From Oscheius tipulae (taxonomy: Eukaryota; Nematoda; Chromadorea; Rhabditida; Rhabditidae), in contig JASJZH010000001.1 in the NCBI GenBank assembly GCA_037178975.1, forward strand, positions 3,906,001-3,970,000: a DNA stretch of 64,000 nucleotides. Direction: 5' to 3'. Made by a program: the position numbers and the translations under genes. Positions within the stretch are counted from its first letter, which is position 1. Each line of letters begins with the position of its first letter. The notes beneath the pieces were generated by a model. That model was given only the letters and a program-made list of their open reading frames with translations. It was not told where the DNA came from and ran no database searches. Positions 58,707 to 64,000 of the stretch are shown here, piece by piece.

Positions 58707-58843
58707 TCTCTCTGTTTCTATTTAAAGGTTATTTTTGTATTCATTAATAAATGGTCGGCTGTCTTATCCAGTTCTTTAGAACTGATGCTGATGTCTGACT
58801 GATTCCCACCCATCCATTTCGGATCTTTATTCGAGTTTTTAAT

Positions 58844-59630
58844 TCATCCCTTGGAGCTGGAAGGTCTCTCGGAGGTCTCAAGACGAATTGAGTCGAATGG
58901 AGCCTGTTCATCCACTCGGCTACCGTACCGCGACCAGAAAGTGACCTGACTGACATGGCGCTGACCTGAAATTGTCATATTTTTGATAAAATACTCTAAA
59001 AAAAAACTTGTTCTCTGATCGAAAAGATGACAGGTCTGATAGGCGGGACTGTAGATGTGCAGAGAAACGGCAGGCTCGCAATGGGAAGGGTTCTCCATAC
59101 GGTGCAGGCCGAGACTGTCTGAAGGAAGGTACTCTCCACGGATGCGAATCTACCGCTCATGTAAGTCACATCATTCTCCTCGGCTATGCTCTCGTCGATG
59201 TTTTCGAGTGGTCCGATCTCATCGGTGGAGGGAAATGAGAACCTGGTCTCCATCAGCTGTCCCTCAAGAACCTTGACGAAACAATGACTACCCGAATGGT
59301 CGTGGATGCTGCAAATTTGTTACAAAACGGCCGGTCTGGTAGCTCCGGGTATCTAGCGGAGCGAAGTGAAACGCGAGTTAGTGTGCTGTTTTAGAATATT
59401 GTAGAGACTCACTTCGTGCACATTCCAGGCCCCCAACACAGCAGCAGCATATTGTAACGACCATCCCCGGTATCGACGAGGTTTCTTGTGTAGTTGCGAT
59501 CGTCGAAGTGAGCAAATCTGCTCCAGTCTGTTCGTCTACTTTTGTACGAGGAGAGGAGCTTTTCGACGTCCTCGATGGCTACGGGTTCTTGGGAAAAGAG
59601 GACTTTCAGCTGGGCGATCAACGCGTTCAT
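58844..59630 (-). CDS. cdo1: cysteine dioxygenase type 1
   Basis: Four exons (59413-59630, 59154-59308, 59008-59118, 58844-58965) sum to 606 nt, 201 residues, almost the length of the animal enzyme. Motifs: RNLVDTGDGRYNMLLLCWGPG, then IHDHSGSHCFVKVLEGQL with two metal His and the Cys of the Cys-Tyr cofactor, LHRMENPSHCEPAVSLHIYSPAY with the third His and the cofactor Tyr, and HLFDQRT near the end. CDO1 oxidises cysteine to cysteine sulfinate in the cytosol. The SIHDH normally seen is NIHDH here, formed across the exon 1/2 junction. The start is the first ATG of the frame. It converges with THOC3. Confidence 0.9.
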
Positions 59631-60342
59631 AACGGACACAATGGCTGATGCAACGAAGGTGGCAGCCGGTTATATTTCCGAAGATGGTCAGAGAGAGAAA
59701 CAGCTGAACCCAGGAAAAAAAAACTTGTTGCGATCTTTCATTGATGATCTGCGGATGAGACGAACCAGCAATCCGAGGTGACATTTTTAAGCTTCTTCCT
59801 TACCATCCGAACTATTATGGACCTCTAGTTTACCAGATCTGTAATGCATTTCCCATCGATACCGAAACGAGAAGCAGCTCCTGATGAAAGACACCTTTAG
59901 GACAGTTTTTCTTAAAAAAGACTAGCCAGTTCTAACAATGAGGTGGGCTTGGGAATGGCACCATTTACCTGCTACTGAGTCTACGGTTACAAAATCTGAA
60001 GTTTTCGTATTTCACAACCCAGATCAGACTTGAGGATCCAGAAGAAACACTTCTCCAACTTTAAATTGCATACAGCAAATTACTTTTCTATAAGTTCTCA
60101 GTCGAATTGGATACCCACCACAAACAACCCGACGTGGTTGGACTTCTCTAAAATGTGATTTAATCTAGAGTCTGTCAAAAGTTTAGTTTTCTGAGTCAAA
60201 AGTGCCGCGATAAAAAAACGAACGACGAACGCTCTGCTGCTGATGGATGACGAACGCTCTGCTGCTGTCTGTTGCCTCTCTCTCCCGTCACAATCTCCCC
60301 CTGGCAACCTTGCGCCCGATTGCGCAATACCAAAGGCTGGAG
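59631..60342. other. intergenic, divergent promoter of CDO1 and the methyltransferase
   Basis: No supported gene. The 22-nt unit GACGAACGCTCTGCTGCTGATG/TCT is repeated in tandem at about 60225-60267. Confidence 0.4.
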
Positions 60343-60350
60343 TATAAAAG
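60343..60350 (+). promoter_or_regulatory. possible TATA box
   Basis: GTATAAAAG lies about 70 nt upstream of the first open codon of the methyltransferase frame. It may be coincidental, because it lies inside an open frame that could itself be exon 1. Confidence 0.35.
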
Positions 60351-60412
60351 AGCAGAAAGGGACAGAGAGTTGGTCAACGGGTTGCTGTCCCTCCATCAAA
60401 AGGAACAGCTAA

Positions 60413-61133
60413 AGCCCTCTTTCCTCGACGTCTAGATCGTCTCAGAAAGCTCTTTCCGACAAGAACGGTCCGCGATGTCTTCGTCCACAAACTGACCACT
60501 ACTTATTGTCCTATGACCCAAAGTTTGAAGAGCGTCGTGATCGACAGCAGTATTTCTATTCCCGCAAGACGGCCGATCTCATAATTGAGGCAATTCTTCA
60601 GCATTTCTACCATGACTATGAGAGAATCGAGGAGGAATTTGTCTGTCTCTGCGCCCCTTCCATTGCTGAAATATTCTACCGGGAATACGAGATCTCTGTC
60701 ACGCTTCTTGACATCGATACCCGATTTTCATTCCTGCCCAAATTCCAATACTTCGACCTTCTGAATCCAACCATCCCATGTGCCAATTCTTTTTCTTTTG
60801 TCCTCTTTGATCCACCCTACTTCGGTCTACCCTTTGCTGCTCTCTCTGGAGCTGTCTCTCTAATTTCGACCAGCAATGCTCAATTACTAGTCGGATTTTT
60901 GAAGAGAGACGAGAGACTTCTCTTTGACTACTTTCCTTCGCTGAGGAAGACCACGGCACCGGTCGAGTACGACAGGTACGATATTTGAAGTTGAAATATT
61001 AGAAAGCTTCAGAGTCAAGCCTTCCAGATGGATTAACTATGGTCTCTTTTCTAACTGCGACCTGAAGGGGATCCGACGGGCACACGAGGGAAAGAACAAC
61101 AAAAAGAAGTCAGAGGAACAGAAGAAGAAGTAG
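60413..61133 (+). CDS. eef1akmt1: EEF1AKMT1/N6AMT2-like lysine methyltransferase, 5' end unresolved
   Basis: Exon 60413-60975 joins in phase to 61013-61133. Motifs: LLSYDPKFEERRDRQQYFYS, FVCLCAPSIAEIFY (the SAM-binding strand and loop), VTLLDIDTRFSFLPKFQYFD, FVLFDPPYFGLPF with the DPPY catalytic motif, and WINYGLFSNCDL near the end, then a Lys-rich tail. EEF1AKMT1 methylates elongation factor eEF1A on lysine. The frame has no in-frame ATG before the conserved region. An upstream 62-codon frame (60247-60435) starting MTNALLLSVA and containing a plausible N-terminal helix is one base out of register. A missed splice or a single-base error would connect them. Confidence 0.72.
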
Positions 61134-61803
61134 AGAAAGTAGTAAAGATTGTTGCGACCAAATGACAGCTGAGAATGCGAACAGTTTTTACAATGAGTCT
61201 GGTATCGTGGTACCAGAAATAAGTCTACACACTGTTTCTGGAACAGTTATCTAGTAGGTTCAGGAAAGTAGCCAAGACAGGTTTTCTCTCCTATTCCGTA
61301 TAACAAAACCAGCACGTGGGAGAGAGTTAGAAGCTAGTACTCTGACTACCATCTTGACTTCTGGAAACTGAGAGTCGACTGGCAATCAATCTAGTTCAGA
61401 ATGCCCAAAAGTTTCTGTGTGTCTGAAGCCATTATTGGCAATTAGGCACAGTTACTTTGTGGGCACACTAATTGTTTGCAAGTAGAGTAAAATCAAGTAA
61501 GTGAGAGATAGCTTCGTTGGGGAACGTTGCTCCTGTCAGGGTAGCTCGACTGGAACAGCATCTATCTGTCACGAGCCCCAACGGAGAATTAGCCACACTT
61601 GTTTAAAAAAATTCGAATAAAACTTCTTCATTGTTCAAAAGAAAAATATTTAGAACAGACAAGGCCACAATATGATCTCTAGTTGGGAAAAACAAACACA
61701 ATTTTTGCACAAAATTAGGTGTGGGCAAATGCAATCGGCTGTCATGGCCACATTGATAACCTACCAGTGTAAGGTTGAGAAAGTCAATAATTTAAAGGAG
61801 AGT
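61134..61803. other. intergenic with repeat B copy 2
   Basis: The middle part is repeat B (about 61398-61615). The rest has no gene. Confidence 0.45.
61398..61615. repeat. dispersed repeat B, copy 2
   Basis: Matches 950-1195 in the same orientation: CTGTGTGTCTGAAGCC, TTGGCAATTAGG, GTTACTTTGT, GAACGTTGCTCCTGTCA, GGTAGCTCGACTGGAA, TCTGTCACGAGCC. Confidence 0.6.
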
Positions 61804-63992
61804 TTAATAAAGCTGATTCTGGAATTGGTTCTCGAGAGGTTTGGTACCATCAGTCATGGGCATTCCGTGACTCTTCTCGTCATCCTGACGACGCTTCAGG
61901 CAAGCGGCCTTGGGGTTCAGGTTGCGGTGTCGAACCTTAACTTCCTGTTGAAAACAGTCCTAAAGAATAGTTACCTGCTCCTCAAGGACGGTGATGATTT
62001 GGACAGCCTGGTGGAGGATACTCAATTTGGTCTGGGCCTTTTCGGCGTGGTTCGGAGCGTGAGTTGCACACATCTTGCCAAGCTCCTTGAAGGCCGAGTT
62101 GATATCTCGGACTCGTACTCTGAAATATTCACGGTACCAATTTTCTGTTGATAGTCTACAAAACATTCGATTTCGTTTACCATATGGAATTTCTAAGAGA
62201 GACAGTAGAAATGGCCGGGTAACGAGAAACGAGTTTCTCAACAAGTACCAAAATACTGGGTAAGAGTCGTGCTTCTGTTTAGCTGACAGAAATAGTTTTG
62301 AGAATAAGAGAATCGGGAGGTATCAGAACAATTAGAGAGTCTCTCTTTATGCCAAATACGTCAAGACAGAAAAGCTCCGACAGTCTTGAGCATCGAATAC
62401 GCCTTCTTCGGATTATCCGAGACGAGCAGTCTTTGATATGTGATTGGAGATTGACTCGATATGAGGGAGAGATTTTAGGGAGAGTCAGAACTGCTTTAGA
62501 CAGAGTCATGCCAATCACCAGCCCAATAATCCTCGTGTGAACAGGTACCCAAAGGTGACAAGTGGATGCTCTTGTCTTCCTTCTGTTAATCTCGCGTGAG
62601 TGATCTCGCGAGTAGTCTGTTGACTCGGAATAATGGACGATAAACGGAGCACACGTCGTCCAAACACAAAGCTCCCCCTCCAAGATAAACCAACCTCTCT
62701 CTAGCATTGTTGGCAGTCCGTCGATCGGTCTCCTTCTCGTCACACGATCGACCATCATCATCTGAATCACCTCGATTGCTGCGTGTCTTTCTCTTTGATG
62801 AGGGTCTCATTGGCATGCTTAACGCGTCAAATTGTCTCTGGTTACAAACCATCGGAAAACCTCAGATTGGATCCGGAAGCGCTGGACTGGAGGCCATACT
62901 CGAAGGCGGGAGAGATCTGACTGTTAGAGAGACAGGAAGCCTGGAAGCTGGTAACATCCGAGGTCGTGTCCGGTAGAGGGGCAGCAGTTAGCTGAAACAC
63001 GAGACATTGTGATGATCCGTCAAAAAAGGAGGTCGTCCGTCATTGGGAGCAGATGGTCAGCTGCCAGTCGTACCTGGGCCCAAGTTTTGTATTTGCCATT
63101 GCGTGGAGGTCGGAGGTACAGTCAAAGGCTGACCGCCGACCACTACATTATCCGAGAATAAACAGGGCGAACGGCCATTGTAAATCATAATCCGTCCGGA
63201 CCAAAGAAAGGAACTGTGGCCTTGGCTCTCGCTTGCATGCTTTGGCGCACAATGGCTCGTGACCGATAAGGACCGACGCTCATTACAGATTACTGTGGGT
63301 TTTCTTTTGTTCTGTCCCCAAACTAGCTTGGATCAAACTCTTTCAGGCTCACTAAACTGCTAAAAAGTGTTGTTTTACATAATAATAACAAAAAGAAGTG
63401 ACATCGGGGATCGAGTCCTGATCGTTTCAACTCCAGTCGATGCGCTAATCGCTAGACTACGGATGCAAATCGGTGACCAATACGAAACTGTTTCAAGATA
63501 GTTATGATCGATAGTAACCGAAATAAACTGACCGGTGTCGTAGTTGGATAAAAAGCAGAATGCGTCAGATCAGCCGCATCACCGGTCGGAAATGGGTACG
63601 GTAGGCCGAGTCCGGGATAGCTGGCAGCAGCTGCAGCTGATGCAGTACCCTTGTCATCCGTCGGGTTCTGAAGCAGAGGTTCGATATATCTATCGTACTC
63701 ACCATATAGGTCGGATAGCCAGCCCAATGAGGGTACATAGTTGAAGCCAGAGCATCAGCTGCGCTCGGAACCGAGGCGCCAGCAGCGGCCGTGTAAGTCG
63801 GCAGAGTCGGCTTTCCCAGTTCCAGCATGTCCGTAGTCGAGGGTGGAGTCGCGGATGAGGAGCCTGAAGCATTGTAGCCACTCGTAGGATACTCCGAAGC
63901 AGACGGAGTGGCCGTCGTAGTCGAACTGGAGCCATCGACTGCCTGTGGGGCTAGGAGATTGGGCGGGTAGCTGAGAGAGCCGTAGGAGTGGG
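61804..63992 (-). CDS. hlh-2: class I bHLH E-protein (HLH-2/Daughterless/TCF type), 3' part
   Basis: Six exons (63703-63992, 63533-63667, 62861-62991, 62695-62817, 61975-62119, 61804-61944) give 320 residues in phase; the 5' end runs off the window. The N-terminal part is Ser/Thr/Ala/Pro/Tyr-rich, activation-domain-like. The basic region is [16 protein letters not shown]; the helices are [16 protein letters not shown], a loop, and [20 protein letters not shown]. Then comes the E-protein-specific [17 protein letters not shown]. The intron between NARER and RVRD splits the basic region from helix 1. E-proteins form heterodimers with tissue-specific bHLH factors on E-boxes. The window edge falls exactly at an acceptor (TTTCAG). 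Identity as the single nematode E-protein is likely. Confidence 0.9.
63401..63466 (-). tRNA. tRNA-like sequence, probably a pseudogene
   Basis: On the minus strand, GCATCCGTAGTCTAGCGATTAGCGC resembles the 5' acceptor strand plus A box, and GGACTCGATCC matches the B box. The acceptor pairs GCATC with GATGT (the end pair is G-T), with one C-C mismatch in the 7-bp stem. It is only about 66 nt long and the anticodon arm does not fold normally, so no anticodon is assigned. TTCTTTTTG follows and could terminate Pol III. It lies inside an intron of hlh-2 on the same strand. Confidence 0.4.
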
Positions 63993-64000
63993 CTGAAAGA

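Noticed and set aside
61672-62151. 159-codon plus-strand open frame
   Set aside because: It is the antisense shadow of the hlh-2 bHLH exons, which match the E-protein family on the minus strand.
1-64000. CRISPR array, bacterial operon or phage
   Set aside because: The sequence is intron-rich eukaryotic DNA; no regularly spaced direct repeats were seen.

Overview
This is nuclear DNA from a small invertebrate, most likely a chromadorean nematode. The evidence is the set of predicted introns, many only 35-45 nt long with GT..TTTTCAG-type borders, together with a TWK-type K2P channel, an Srsx-like chemoreceptor and an hlh-2-type E-protein. I cannot name the species. All gene models below were spliced by eye. 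For most of them the summed exon lengths divide by three and the intron phases agree, which is my main check on the exon borders.

Layout. 1-12.6 kb: a repeat, a damaged Ly6/ET-like secreted protein, an unrecognised secreted protein, a K2P potassium channel with three candidate first exons, two small secreted-peptide genes, a head-to-head pair of similar Lys-rich small proteins, and a Shisa-like membrane protein. 12.6-26.5 kb: gene-poor. It holds an SLC35F-type transporter (minus strand), a second copy of the CLGG..CCGQP peptide, a decayed tandem duplication of a membrane-protein gene, and a non-autonomous Helitron. 26.5-38.7 kb: a large GRDP-like (DUF1399) gene, a TPR fragment, two more Helitron copies, an Srsx-like GPCR and LAS1. 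40-46.6 kb: a three-finger membrane protein, the Golgi PAP phosphatase BPNT2/IMPAD1, and a POT1-like telomere protein whose first intron carries a Helitron copy.

47-64 kb is a dense housekeeping block: a membrane protein ending in an AMPK-type glycogen-binding domain, a RING protein, CCDC86/Cgr1, ATG4, peroxisomal ACOT8 (ends in SKL), mitochondrial ribosomal protein S6, a stand-alone orotate phosphoribosyltransferase, THOC3, cysteine dioxygenase, an EEF1AKMT1-like methyltransferase and the 3' part of hlh-2, which runs off the window end. Several neighbours converge with short 3' gaps (LAS1/GPCR, RING/CCDC86, ATG4/ACOT8, THOC3/CDO1, methyltransferase/hlh-2). OPRT and THOC3 lie head-to-tail 143 nt apart, a spacing seen in nematode operons.

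The genes do not form one pathway. The more unusual signals are the Helitron family with recognisable 3' hairpins and CTRR ends, the membrane-anchored glycogen-binding-like protein, the paired small-protein genes, the large foldback between ATG4 and ACOT8, and an apparent non-AG splice acceptor in MRPS6.
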